Shown: positions 34,776 through 46,999 of the stretch, piece after piece
Layout: every line of letters starts with the position of its first letter
Numbering within the stretch: position 1 is the first letter of the stretch
NCBI RefSeq assembly: GCF_026210795.1
Contig: NC_089460.1
Span: forward strand, 1,240,001 to 1,304,000
Direction: 5' to 3'
Origin: Rhizophagus irregularis
Taxonomy: Eukaryota; Glomeromycota; Glomeromycetes; Glomerales; Glomeraceae
Length of the DNA: 64,000 nucleotides
Translations under genes and position numbers: made by a program
Notes under the pieces: generated by a model
Database searches by the model: none
What the model saw: the letters and a program-made list of their open reading frames with translations, nothing else
Told to the model about the DNA's origin: nothing

Positions 34776-34804
34776 TAAGTTGGAAATGGAAAATATGTGT
34801 CTGA

Positions 34805-35130
34805 CACAGGTCAAAATCGAGGCTATCGGTTGCATATCGGGTACCAGATATATGTAGGATATGTATATGATATGTATACGATATGCAACAATTACACACA
34901 TATCGGGTACCTGATATCTGTAATGTTTATGCAGAAGTTCGGTGATATATATTATAGATATCGTGCACATATTACACATATATTGGGTAGTATAATATCG
35001 GGCACATATCTTATACATGTCGTATAAATATCATATAGATATTGGTCGGTATAATATCGGACACATGTTATATAGATATCGGGTAAATATAGGATACATA
35101 TCGTACATTTATCTGACAATACGATAGATA
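34805..35130. mobile_element. Decayed CACAGGTC-ended repeat with CGGGTACC / GATATC units
   Basis: Starts CACAGGTCAAAATCGA, like the inverse of the right end of the repeat at 53600-53845. It contains many ATATCGGGTA / ATATGTATA units on both strands. The right end and target duplication are not clear. Confidence 0.45.
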
Positions 35131-35248
35131 ATTTTTTCATATAATATTATAATTTAATCTGGGCAAAATTATAATTTCAGATTAATTTTTAATTTTAATT
35201 CGGGCTAAAGTAAAATTTTATTACACAAATTTTATTATTTTCAATTAA

Positions 35249-38200
35249 GGGTAGGGTGTATGTCGATCATTTTAATTAGTAAATCGCCATCTAAAAAGTA
35301 ACGTGATTTTTGATAAAACTAAATCTTTTTGAGAACCAAACGTATCACAAAAAAATTTTTTGCGTTCTCTTCTCAAAGACTTATAGTTTTATTTGTTGTG
35401 AGATATTTTTATGTTATTTAATTAATTTATGTTTAAAATCATAGAAATAAAACTTTGTAACTCTCGAATGAGCTGAGTTTTTTCGAATGAAAGAAATAAT
35501 ATTAATAAAAAATGTGAAGAAATATATTATTTGCATGATAATACTTTGATTTTGTTAATATATACATAGGCTACAACCAATTTACAAATAAATACCTCCT
35601 TAACTAGTAATATTAATATTTAATGCATATTTTATTATATTTTATGCTTTCAATTATTAGATATAATGCCTTCTAACACTTCTTATAGCTGGTATACGAT
35701 GCTAGTTGCCCAAGACCCTGCCAATCGATATGCTATACAACGGCCAAATGGTAGTTGGATGGTTATTGACTATTCTGCTGGTCTTCGTATTTTAAATTTA
35801 CACAATGAAGCAAAAGCGTTCAATTTCACCATAAAAGATATCTCTATTGCTGAAGATCAAAATCATAATGCTGGTTATATTTTTTTCGCCATCAAGAAGC
35901 AGAACAATCATTAATACCATTATTACCTGGATATGTGGTTTACACCACTGCTGGCAAAAAAAGGTTTAGATTATCAATTCTAGAAAGTAATAATCAATTA
36001 CTTTTCTTTTGGGAGGAGTTCGGTTCTGATTTTTCATATACTGATAAAAAGGCTCAAGGCGTTGAACGACTTGCCTTCCATTGTATGTTAAAACAATATG
36101 GTCTTGAATCAAATACTACCATTCGAACAATTCTTGGTCTTTACAATCCTCAAATAATTTATAAACTTCAAAAACTTGTTCATGAAAAGTTTCCTTTGCG
36201 TTATCCAAGTATTTTTCAACGTGAGTCTTTAGAAAATTTGCGAAATAGTGCAAAAAAAAAGAAGAAACATTACTTCGTAGTTTGAAACGAGGACAAGAGG
36301 AAATTGATAATTTTTTATGTGAAAATGATAGTAATGGTAATAGCCAAAATATTCTTTTTGGAATTCAGGTTGAATCCGATGGAAAAGTATTACCCCCTAA
36401 AATGACACAAGTTTCAATGTTAAAAAATTTAGAATATAAACAAACAATTTATTCCCAAAATAGGACAATTAAAAAATTAAAAGAAAAGGTTACTTCAATA
36501 AATAATGAAGCTGGAAATGCCAGTGAAACTGATATAACCACGCTCAATAGTGCAGAAATTCAAAAGTTGGTAGAAAAGGAAATAGATGAAAAAAAATTGG
36601 GATCGGTTATTTTCATAAGTACCTCTCAATACCTTTCTATTCTTCTTTCATTACCTTGCCCTAATTGTCATGATCTTATTGTATCAAATCGAACATTTTA
36701 CACCAAAGTGTCTGGGTTTAATATATCTTGTGTCATTACATGTCTTCTTTGCGAAACAATAACACAATATTCAAATGAGGATTCAGGAGTGAAGTATTCT
36801 CATTTAGTTACAGGAGCTGCGCTTGCTGGAGGAATACATCAAAATTCAATTCAAACAGCATTGGCTACAATTGGAATAACTAACCAATGTAGCAAAAAAT
36901 CTTTTTACAACTATCAAGCTCGTATGTACAAGCCTATCATTGATAGTGCAAAATTTAGTAGTGAAATGCTACTACGTGAGATTTTAGATCACTTGGAATT
37001 GACTCATCTGCCAGGTCAAGAAAAAATGCTACCTATAGGTTTCGATTGTTCATGGTCACATTCTCGTAATGCACACCAAGCTAGCGGAGAATTCTTATAC
37101 TTGGGTGACCTTCCTGGTACATAAGAACTGTTTTTTTATTAGAATAGTTATTAAATTATCATTTGTTTTATTAGGGTATAATTACCAGCCCGTAATTGGA
37201 TTTTATACAGTGGAAAATTCTCGTGTAATACGTAAATCTGAAAATGATTCTTCAGCAATAATTTATAAAGGAAATTTTGATGGAACATCAAGAAAAATGG
37301 AGCACGCAATCTTACTTGCATTACTCAATGACATAATGCCTATATTAGAACAAACTGACTTTACCTTACATGTATGTGTAGATGGTGATCTAGAAACTAA
37401 TAGAACTTTAGCATGCATCCCTGCAGTAAGTCGCATATTTGCTGATCTGAAACATGTCAGCAAAAATATTCGAAAGAATCTACGTAAGTTGATTATTTTT
37501 ATAAATTATTTTTATTATCTCACAGCTAATAAATTTATTTTTTATTAACAGTAAAAAAGCAATATTCACGTTGGCATCCCTTTGAACAACATATTATGCG
37601 ATATTTCAATTCTTGCATATTTAGTGCTGGCCTTAAGAATAAACTTAACCAGAATAGTGCGCCAACTGAAGAGGAAACGCGACATGTACAAGTGGAAGGT
37701 CTAATTCGGCATTTACTTGATGATCGCAGTTTATGTTGGGATAACGTTTGCTGGATAAAAGATAATCCTGAATTACAACTGCAGAACCCAACTTTAAAAA
37801 ATTATACGCAAGCCGAAATTGAGAATTTTCGAAGTTTTATTACTACAATTTTTCGTATACCATCTGGCCAAGGACTTGTAACTACATTTCGCACTTCACA
37901 TAATGAAACGTTCAACAGAAAAATTCTTAAGTACTTGGATAAACGAATTGATTATTGGGCCTCTTATAGTACTCGGCATGCGTTGGCAGTTCTTGACCAA
38001 AATGATGGATTAGATGTTATGATTTCTAAAGTTCGTGCAGCAGCAACTGAAAAAGATTTTTCATATTCTGACATTTGTAATATACTGAACTTTGTTAAGG
38101 AAAGATCTCAAAATGTTCTTAAAAATCGTAGTACAATTCAACAACGAAATGAAGCAAGAAAAGAAAAATTTGCCAATGATAGAAAGGAACTTGCTGGATT

Positions 38201-40626
38201 TGATTTTGATAAGGTATGTATTGTATGTTATATCTTTTAAATATATGACAAAGTATTTATTTAAAATATTTATTATAGGAATTAGTGTCTTATAAAAGCA
38301 AAACACCTGAACAAATTCGCAAAGACATATTTTGGCCATCATTTGGTGATATTTTAAGAGATTTTGATGTAATAGTAAAATGTGTTGCATGTCATGCATT
38401 TGCGAAGAAGAGTGCACGTGGGCTTGTGTGGATTATGTTCATTTTATGTAGATGCAGGTTTATGGGGACGAATTATTAATGATAAATTTATACCAAAAGG
38501 ACAACTACCGGAGCCACTTAAAATAGATACACTAATCTCACTTGCTGCAAAAAAGATTTTTGGATTTGATAATTTTCGAGATGGACAGATGGAAGCAATT
38601 ATTACTTATTTAGGTGGTAAGGATACATTTGTATCTATGAAGACTGGCGGAGGTAAAACTTTATGTTATGCCTTGTCAGCTATTTGTTTTGAAGGTTTAA
38701 CTATTGTTTTTAGTCTCTTAAAGCAATTATGGATGATCAAAAGGTTAGATTTAGTTATAATTACTGTATTGTATTTTGAATACCTAATAGTTTTTTTTAT
38801 ATTTAGCGAGAACTCATAAGTGCCGGTATTCCATGTGCTACCATATATGCCAATTTAGCACAAGGAGCAAGTATCCAAGAAAAGATTTTTGAAGAAATAG
38901 CATGTGGATTGATAAAGATACTGTTTATTACGCCTGAAAAATTAACATCTAATGGAGGATTCTGTAAATTTATTACACAACTTTATGAACAAAAAAAAGT
39001 CCGTTTTATAATTGACGAAGCACATTGTATTTTAGCATATCAGGATTTTAAGTAATGCGATAATACTAGGCATTAGTATGGAAAATGATTAATTTCTGAA
39101 TATTAACAATATTATTTTATTATTACAGAGAAGCTTGGGGTCAACTTGGAATGTTAAAGCAGCGTTGGAAAATGGCACCAATTATGTTACTTACAGCAAC
39201 ATGTACACGAATGGAAGTAAATGAAATTTGTAAAAACTTGATAATTGAAGAGAATAATTTTGCGTTAATCCGTGGTTCTACAAGTCACCGATCAGAAATA
39301 ATTTTCAATGTGAAGGAGAGAAAAGAAATCCGGGATCAATATATTACTGAAATTATAAGTATTGTAAATGCCAATTTACTTGGACGCATTATTATATATT
39401 GTGCAACACATTCAAGTTGCGAATATTTATACAATAAGTTACAAGAAAGCTTGAACAATATATCAATAAATTATTTCCATGGTGGTTTATGTGATAATGA
39501 AAGAGAAACAGCAATGAATAATTGGAAAACTAATTATACGCAAATAATGATTGCAACATCTGCGTTTGGAATGGGGATAAACTCAAGTAATGTACGAGTG
39601 GTAATTCATGTGGAAGCACCAATGAGTATGAGTATGTATATATAATAAACTAATTTTTTTATTTTTTTATAATATTTTAATATTATTTACACATTTATAG
39701 CTAGTCTTATTCAAGAAGCAGGACGTGCAGGACGTGATGGAAATACAGCAACTCATTTTATTTTTTATGGTAAAAAGGATATTCGTACAAATTACTCTAT
39801 AATAGCAGAGTACCGAGAAACGTGAATATTTTTTACATTTATATATTAATAATAAAGAAATATATATTTGATAAAAAAAAAATGACTAATTTATCTGATT
39901 GAAATACTGTATCAATAGTGCATCTATTATCGCAAATATCGAACAAAGATTGATCAATAAACTTGAACGAGCCTACTAAAAAAATATTTGAGGTCTTCTA
40001 CTATTGTAACTCACAATATGAATGTCGTCGAACAGCTAATTTGGCGATATCAAGCATGGCCAAATGAACAAAAGCCACCTACATGTGAAATATGTGATAA
40101 TTGTATTAATCGAATTGCTGATAAGCCAAAACTACTCGATGGTAAAGAAGAAATAATAAAGTTGATAGAAGTAGTAGAATATCTTACGCAGATGGGTGAA
40201 CAAATTGGTCCAGATGATGTGGTAGATATATTTAGAGGTGGTAAAACCGCAAAAATAAAACAAAAAAATTGGAATACTCTGCCCGTATATCCAACTGAAA
40301 AAAGAAAGGTGTTGAAAACTAAAGATTTAGTTCATTTTGCTTTAACTGATTTAGTTGTTCGTGGTTTAGTTCAAGAAGATATTATATTGCGAAAACCAAT
40401 TGAAAGTAGTAAAGTTTTATCTAGCAATATTATTATAAAGGGAAGCGGTACGGGTATACAAGCTAGTGCTAACATGCAAACTTGGCTCTATTTTGTTAAA
40501 TAAAATTATGTATAATACACATAATTTCTGCAGAAATTATAATAATTTGTGTTTATGGTGTTTTGGTTACACAAAAAAAATTTGCCGCGTGATTTATATC
40601 AAAAATGATTTTCGTACACCCCCCCC
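35249..40626 (+). mobile_element. TTAA-flanked DNA transposon (Kolobok-like) carrying a transposase-RecQ gene
   Basis: Left end GGGTAGGGTGTATGTCGATC and the inverse of the right end (GGGGGGGGTGTACGAAAATC) are imperfect inverted repeats. TTAA sits immediately outside both (35245-35248, 40627-40630). TTAA duplication is known for piggyBac and Kolobok. The encoded transposase is not piggyBac-like but resembles Mutator/Kolobok types, so Kolobok is the better fit; this superfamily call is inference. Confidence 0.75.
35666..40503 (+). pseudogene. Mutator/Kolobok-like transposase fused to RecQ-family DNA helicase
   Basis: Starts MPSNTSYSWYTMLVAQDP. A coiled-coil region (36420-36620) precedes a Cys pair region (CPNCHD...CLLC) and the DDE-like core: IGFDCSWSHSRNAHQASGEF (about 37040), CVDGDLETN (about 37379) and FADLKHVSKNIRKNL. 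After three short introns comes KCVACHAFAKK...CGLC, a zinc ribbon, then the helicase: MKTGGGKTLCY (Walker A), FIIDEAHCI (DEAH), LLTATCT, ATSAFGMGIN, QEAGRAGRDG, and the RecQ zinc region YYCNSQYECRR...CEICDNC. An RQC-like tail ends at 40503. Introns (e.g. about 38215-38279, 38740-38806) are GT..AG, so both halves look like one spliced gene. Frameshifts near 35885, 36260, 38421, 38716 and 40035 break it; most are single-base losses. Confidence 0.8.
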
Positions 40627-40630
40627 TTAA

Positions 40631-42700
40631 ACTAAAAGTTTTATTGTTTTTTAATTAATAATAAAAAAGATTACAAAAAAATATATTATTCTATATAGCT
40701 ATATAAATAATTAGATATCTGTTATCTACAAATAGCGCTTATTTTTATCTGTTTAATATTTAAAAGAAAGAAATAGTATTTTAGTAATAAAGATATTAGT
40801 ATGAATAATGTATTCGTAAAAGAAAAAGAATAGTATTAAAAAAATGTTAGTAAAAAATGGTTAGTAATAGAAAATGTTATTAGTATGTTTAGTAGTAAAA
40901 TATATTAGTAAAAACAAGCGTTAGTAGGTTAGAAAAAAAGAAAAGAAGTGTATAATATAAATAAAAATTAGTAAAAAATATACCTTTGTATTTATTTCAC
41001 CTCTTTTTTCAAGTTTGCTGTTTAAAGAAAATAGATCTTGTTAATTATTTTTCTTTAATAAATAAAAAAAATAAATATTTAAATTACCTTGATGTGCGTT
41101 ACTCTCATATTCTTCTGAAGATATATGATTAGATCTTCTTTTTCTTGAGTTTACTATATATAAACCAAATTAATTTTTGATTAAATTTTTTTAAAAAGAA
41201 TACTTAGATTACCTTGATATGTGTTGCTTTCAAATTCTTTTGATTTAGAGTTTTTTTCTTGAATTCGCAGATATAGGATTACCATCTTGACGCACAGTAT
41301 CAAAAAATGTCCGCCTTTGATGTGGAAGGTACTTAGGAACCACCTCGTCTCCCGATTAATGAGACCCTGAAGTCGAGAGGAGGCCTTTTAGCCTATCGGG
41401 TACAAGTACCCTACAACTTCATCCCTAGGTAGTCAAAAATCTCGGGTGGTTCAGACCACAGCGTACTACATGATTAGTCTTTGGACATGTTGGGATTTGA
41501 TAAGTGAGAGAAAAAATAACTCTAGCGCCAGCGTTTTGTAAAGAATAATAAAATAATATTTTTAAGTTAGTTCTTTCTTTATTAAATTTTTGAAAAAGTT
41601 TTGTTTCTTAAAATCGTAAAAAAATGCTGGTTGCTACAACTGACGGACAACGACAAATTGTCAGACTACCCCGGACAAAGTAATTGGAAGGCAGAAAATG
41701 TCATAAAATATCCAGCCCTATTTCATAACATTTTCCTCCAGGCTAAAGCAAATATTACAAAAGAAATTGCAAAATATATTTAACAAGCAATAGATACATG
41801 GCAGTTAAAAAATATATTCACACTTTACCACAAAGAAAGACTCAAACCACTATTGTAAAGAAAAATATGAAAAATACGCGTATCCTATTTTCATACCTTG
41901 CTTAACAGTTCCACTATTTATTTAAAAAAGACTTTTCTCTTTTTTGTATGTGGGTAGGGGTACATTTTTTCCTTTTTTTAATTCTTTTCTTTTGTATATG
42001 GTAGATGAGTATGTCTTACTATATTAAATATATAAACTAAAGTGCCAAAGTATTGTTAATATTGTAAAAGATAAGTAAAGTATACTTGGATAAAAGAGAA
42101 AAGAAGAGACGAACCGTAAAGCATTAATAAAAGATAAGTAAGAAGAGAAAAGTGTATTTTTGAAAATAAACAAAAAAAATCGCGCATTAATTTTAGATAT
42201 CACATGTATGTAATCAAAGCGATTTTAATTGGTTATTAATATACATGCATAAATGTCATGTGATTTTAGTGACCTATACAAAAGATAAAAATTATTTTAC
42301 AAAAAATACGTTTCCAACCTTCCAACCAGTGTATAAAATCTGAAAAAAAATGTGCTCACGTGCACATAAGAATAATTTTTTTTTTTTGCGTACGTCACGA
42401 ACTCAATTTTTAAAAATTTTTGAGCACAAAAATGTGCACTATATTAATTTATAATATAAAACGTCCTAACTTTTAAATCCTAAATTCCTAATTATATTAT
42501 AGATTTTATTTATAAAATATAATTAATTACACTAAAATGTTCCAAAAAAATGAAAAATAAATCACTATAATTATTAAATTGCCCGATCTTTAGAAGCCCA
42601 ATGATTGTAAGCTGCTAAATAATTGAAATTTTCAAAATTTTGAGGGCCATTTAAAGAAACATGTAAATGCATATTAAGAGTATCAATATGCACTCTGTTT
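40631..42700. other. Intergenic region with a GC-rich island
   Basis: No gene recognised. About 41270-41500 is markedly GC-richer than its surroundings (TCTCCCGATTAATGAGACCC, GGTAGTCAAAAATCTCGGG) and may be a fragment of a retroposed sequence, but no promoter boxes or repeats prove it. The rest is AT-rich, with AGTAAAAATGTTAGTA-type low-complexity runs at 40780-40960. Confidence 0.4.
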
Positions 42701-42706
42701 CGAATG

Positions 42707-44930
42707 TCAGTTTGTTTTGATTAAATTTTGCCTAGAAAATACACGCTCCACCACAGTGTTAGAAAAAGGTATAATTAATGACAAATCAATAAGAATAATA
42801 AGATTAGGGAATTGGTTTCGGAAATGAGTAGTATTAAAGATCTTATACCAACATTCAGTAAATTTACATCCTTTGGCAAATCTATATGACGCAATTAGAT
42901 TTTTAGCCAAATCCCATTCTTTCTTAACTTCTTCGTCATCAATTAATGAATGCTCATCATTATTAATTCTTTTTTTCTTTCCATAAAAATGTATAAGATC
43001 CGAAAGCTCTTCTTCACAGTTTTGTAAAGCATTTTTATGCATTTTTACCAAGCGGCACTTCATGAGGATCAAAAATTCGTAAAGAATAATATAAATTTTC
43101 ATTAGGAAATCTTTTTCACAAATTTGTAATAACTTTTTCAGCATAATGTTTAATAAAATCTAATTAACAAACATAATTGAGCAAAAATTTATTAGTAATT
43201 AATTTAATAAATAAGTTAAAAATAAACTAGCCTGGCAAATCTTCAGGGGTGTAATTCTAACTCATCTATTAACTTTCGCAAATGGGTACCATACTTCGGT
43301 AAGACATCTGCAGATCCAATAAAATTTGCGGTTATAGATTCATATGCCATTTCGAGTTGCGATCATAAAGAAATATAATCAAATTGAAAAACCAATATAA
43401 TTTTTTTTAAAATAAAAAAAATATCAGCAAAAAATTTCGTAATAATAAGAAATTCGGTATCCACATTGCGTTAAATAAGAATTTAGCCGTATTAGATGAA
43501 TTAACATCACGTTGTAATGCTTTTTGAATGGGTTCAATTATTTGGTGAAAATTGTTAATTACATTAGACCATGATAGCCATCGCGTATCACATACATTAA
43601 GAATTGTTAAATCAGAAACTTCCATATCTTCTTTGATTTTTTTTGATTCATACATTCGCTTATATGAATTAGAAAAATAAGAATAAATTCCTTTAATTAT
43701 AGTTTTATAATGTGCGAAATATGGTGTTTCATTTGCAGCTTCTTCTGAAGCTAAGTGTAAGCGATGTGCAACACAATGTGTTGATGTAATAAAATTATTA
43801 AGTTTTTTTTAGTTGAGTTGCAACACCATTACGAATGCCTAAGTAAAATGATAAAATATATATATATATATATATTATTAAATTATATATTTTTGATTAA
43901 TTAATTATTATTTAATAATTACCTGTCATAGTTGCAGCTCTCGTCACTACCAAAATGTCTTAATTTCGTTATATCCAGTTCTTTTTGAGTTATAAAAAGG
44001 TTTATTACATTCATAATTCCATCAGCCGATGCATCTGTTATTTGTGTCAATCCAAGAAAACGAAAATAGGTCCACCATTTACTAAATGTTTCGAAACTAA
44101 TGCAATAGTTTTTTCAGATATAACATTTGTATTGCTTTCATCAATAAGTAAACTCTAACATGGTGATTCTTTAACCTCAGCAACAACGCTTTCTTCAACA
44201 ATAGTAAATATAGAAAAAAGTAATTCTCTTTCTGGAACTGCATTTTTATAAAGTGCATAATTATTAGTTGAAGATGATGAAGTTGTAATTTCAGAATGAT
44301 TTTGAAGAAGAGGTGGACGAAGATTTTGGATAAAATTTTCATCCCCAGTTTGATATTAATAATTAATTTGATATGTAATTAAATCACAAAGAGATCCATA
44401 ATTATTAAGTGCTATATTACGTTGTATTAAATAATATACATTACGCATACAACAAATAATTAATGCTTGATTATGGTTCATTTGTTGCATAAAGCCTTCT
44501 TTAATTGTCAACTGATCTGAATTTTTTGCATTAATTGCTTTTATATGCCTTTCAATACAATCTTCCTTTAACCACTCCAAACCAGTAGTTGTCCATACAC
44601 TAGAACTATTTGCATTTTTGCATATTTTACAAAACATAACTTCTTTTCCATTTCTTTTTTCACAATATAACCATGGATATTTGAAAGGCCAAGATGGATT
44701 CCATTTAAGGTTATCTTTTTCTAAACATGAATATTTATTTTTTTTTATTTTTATTTTTCGCCTTAAATAATCTCATTTAATTCTCCTTCACTATTAATTT
44801 CATTATCTTCAACATCACTAATTTGAATAACCTCTGTATTTTTATCATTTCGACTTCTTTTTTTTGTTGGTTTGTCAGTTTTTTTCTCTTGAGAAGTATA
44901 ATTATTTAGATATTTTGTGATATCTTCCAT
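42707..44930 (-). pseudogene. Decayed hAT-type transposase with N-terminal zinc finger
   Basis: Reads leftward from MEDITKYLNNYTSQEKK at 44930, then an acidic spacer, KYPWLYCEKRNGK and FCKICKNANSSSVWTTTG (TTF/BED-like finger region). The C-terminal part has SDLTILNVCDTRWLSWSNVI (about 43590) and the dimerisation segment LIIPFSNTVVERVFSRQN (about 42740). It is split into at least four frames with stops between them, so it is dead. I could not define terminal repeats; GTGCAC-containing motifs occur on both sides (42355-42440, 45010-45060) but do not pair cleanly. Confidence 0.7.
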
Positions 44931-45676
44931 TCTTATTACGCTTAAAAAAAAGAAAAATTAGATTATCATATCGTTTATCTAATACGAATATATATACGAT
45001 GCATATCAAATTTTTTTGTGCACAGAATAAAATTTTTTGTGCACGAAAATGTGCACTATTATTTATGCACTATGGATAAACCACGTGTGAAAAAAAATTG
45101 GTGTATGGCAGTCTGCCAGATGATCAGTAATTGAAAGGGACCAATAAATTAATTAGCATAACGAAAACAATTTTTAAGAGCATTGGATATCATTTAAGGA
45201 TCTTATAGAAAAGGCTTTAATTTTTAGCGGCGCTAAAAATTTTGATGATAGTCATGTATCAATTATTAAGTATTATTTGATTCTTGCATCAAATCATTAA
45301 GTTTAGCATTATTTGAAGACTTTTTTATTTAATATAATAATTACAAACATGCTATTATTTTATGTATTTATTATAGCTTTGAAGGATATCGGAATGTGAA
45401 TTATTATTCCGTGAATGAAAATAAAAAACTCATTCATCATTATCGACTAAAAAAGGAAAGAAATTAATAAATTTTGTATTTACGACTAAAAAAGAAAAAA
45501 AAATTAATAAATTTTGTACTTACCATTTCGATCTTCTGTATTTAGAGTATTCGTATTTTGAGTATTCCAGCTCCCACGTGCTATAAAATAATTAAGAAAA
45601 TCAATAAAAATTTATAATTTGATTAAACTTTTATACTTTACATACCATTCCTTCTGTTTCGTCGCGTTGAGTTATA

Positions 45677-46282
45677 TTAACACCAATTAAAGCCTGATAC
45701 AAACTGATCATCTAAAACATATTAAATCATATTAAATAAAACAATTTACCTCTTTAATATAATCATTTTGTTGATTATGTAATGTTGTTAGATTTAAAAG
45801 TTCTTACCTGGTTTCTCCCAAAACCGTGTATTCATGACTTCAAAAAAAATGGCACCACGCGCTTCTTCTCGGATCGTTTGCAATCGCTAATAATTGATCC
45901 TAAAGTATTAAGTGTTAAATAAGTATTAATAAGTATTAAAATTACTATTACAACAAATTTTTATTAATATTTAACTCACGTGATAACCGGTCACTAATCC
46001 ATTGAATTTTGTTTGGCACTGTTTGCCCGAATAATTGCTCCCACACCTCTCATTTACTTTATTCGTAACAGAATTCCAGAAATTTTTTCTACTTCTTCCT
46101 GCAATTTGATAATGGTACTCGAAGTTTCTTGACCTTCGCTGCTCAATCAAAGCAGCGATTTGGTCATCCGACCACTCCACCCGGCCAGAAGAATAAGTTA
46201 TAGTGTCGAAAATGGAGGTAGTATTGACATTGATGGTATTGGTATCATTGACGGTGGTTGAATCAGTTGAAGATGAGGACAT
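45677..46282 (-). CDS. Small SANT/Myb-like (trihelix-type) DNA-binding protein, three exons
   Basis: Exons on the minus strand 46282-45980, 45886-45808 and 45711-45677 join through GT..AG introns to 417 nt (138 aa plus stop) without a break. After a Ser/Thr/Asn-rich start, the domain reads VEWSDDQIAALIEQRRSR, NFWNSVTNKVNE and SGKQCQTKFNGL, the tryptophan-spaced three-helix pattern of SANT/MADF-type domains. It is followed by a helical segment ending TRFWEKP. It is likely nuclear, binding DNA, but the target is unknown. Such proteins are expanded in some fungi and also accompany Harbinger transposons; no transposase partner is seen next to it. Confidence 0.7.
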
Positions 46283-46999
46283 TGTTTAAAATTTTGTTAA
46301 AAAATTGTTTAGAATATTTGGAAACATATTTGATAAAAAAAAATGTATTGATTATAAAAAAAAATATGTATTGATTATTAATTAATATTAATTATCAAAA
46401 AAATGCGAGAAAGTTCTTGTAACAATTCTAATTATGCCATTCAATTATCATGATATTACATCATTTCATTTTTTAATTATTAGTACAATTTTTAATGTAA
46501 CACCATTTCAAAATAATTTCGTTGATTCATGATATTATATCATAAAATTCACAAAACATAGAATTCGTAAAACTCCGTCTCTTGTCCATTAAAAGTGATT
46601 AAAATGTCGATCTTCCATTGTTTTCCATTGTACAAAAAAAAAAATTAGCCATTAAAAGTGATTAAAAATTTTGTAAATTAGGTCCGGTATTATTCTTACG
46701 TAAAAATTAACATTTATTTATTTACGACTTACTAATGTGAAAAAAAATTAATTAATTTTATTAATTTTACATCTCAGATTGATTTAATGTTAATTTTCAA
46801 ATGTTGAATTAATGTCGAGCGCGTTAAACGAATTCGTTGAGCAAAAATTATGCTTATGTAATACGCGATTAATAATTTTTCATTTGATGAAAGTCACGAG
46901 ACATACTATCTTCTTGCTTATATTATACACGATTATCACTAAGCTTGAAATGGAAATCAAATGTGTCATCATTTTCTTTATTTGGTGTGGCATACTACA
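46283..46999. other. AT-rich spacer
   Basis: No gene recognised between the SANT-like gene and the end of the Tnp2-like transposase. An open frame at 46812-47084 on the plus strand is antisense overlap or chance. Confidence 0.4.

Larger units (their letters stand above)
15948..34804 (+). pseudogene. Polinton/Maverick-type protein-primed family B DNA polymerase gene, shredded by nested insertions
   Basis: Seven coding pieces on the same strand and in the right order belong to one N-terminal-to-motif-A stretch of a Polinton-like polymerase (DNA_pol_B_2 style): 15948-15970 with 16250-16343, 16646-16977, 18089-18448, 18694-18866, 19612-20132, 21341-21607 and 34005-34534. Between pieces lie insertions with target-site duplications. 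Removing one copy of each duplication restores the reading frame at most junctions (checked at 15970/16250, 16977/18089, 18866/19612, 20132/21341 and 21607/34005). Typical landmarks are an INIQNNDDWCFR segment before a HPVK region, a C2H2-like finger (ICHYCLHVYSSE) and motif A (YEDMNALYS). Polymerase motifs B and C are not found, so the gene is also truncated after 34.8 kb. Several stops and indels show it is dead. Confidence 0.8.

Noticed and set aside
35245-40630. piggyBac transposon because of TTAA flanks
   Set aside because: The encoded transposase has GFDCSW and VDGDLETN motifs, not the piggyBac core; Kolobok/Mutator-like is a better match.
41270-41500. GC-rich island as a SINE or RNA gene
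   Set aside because: No A/B box pair, no flanking direct repeat and no convincing fold seen by eye.
42325-45125. Terminal inverted repeats for the decayed hAT
   Set aside because: CACGTG and GTGCAC words occur on both sides but do not align as inverted ends; boundaries left undefined.
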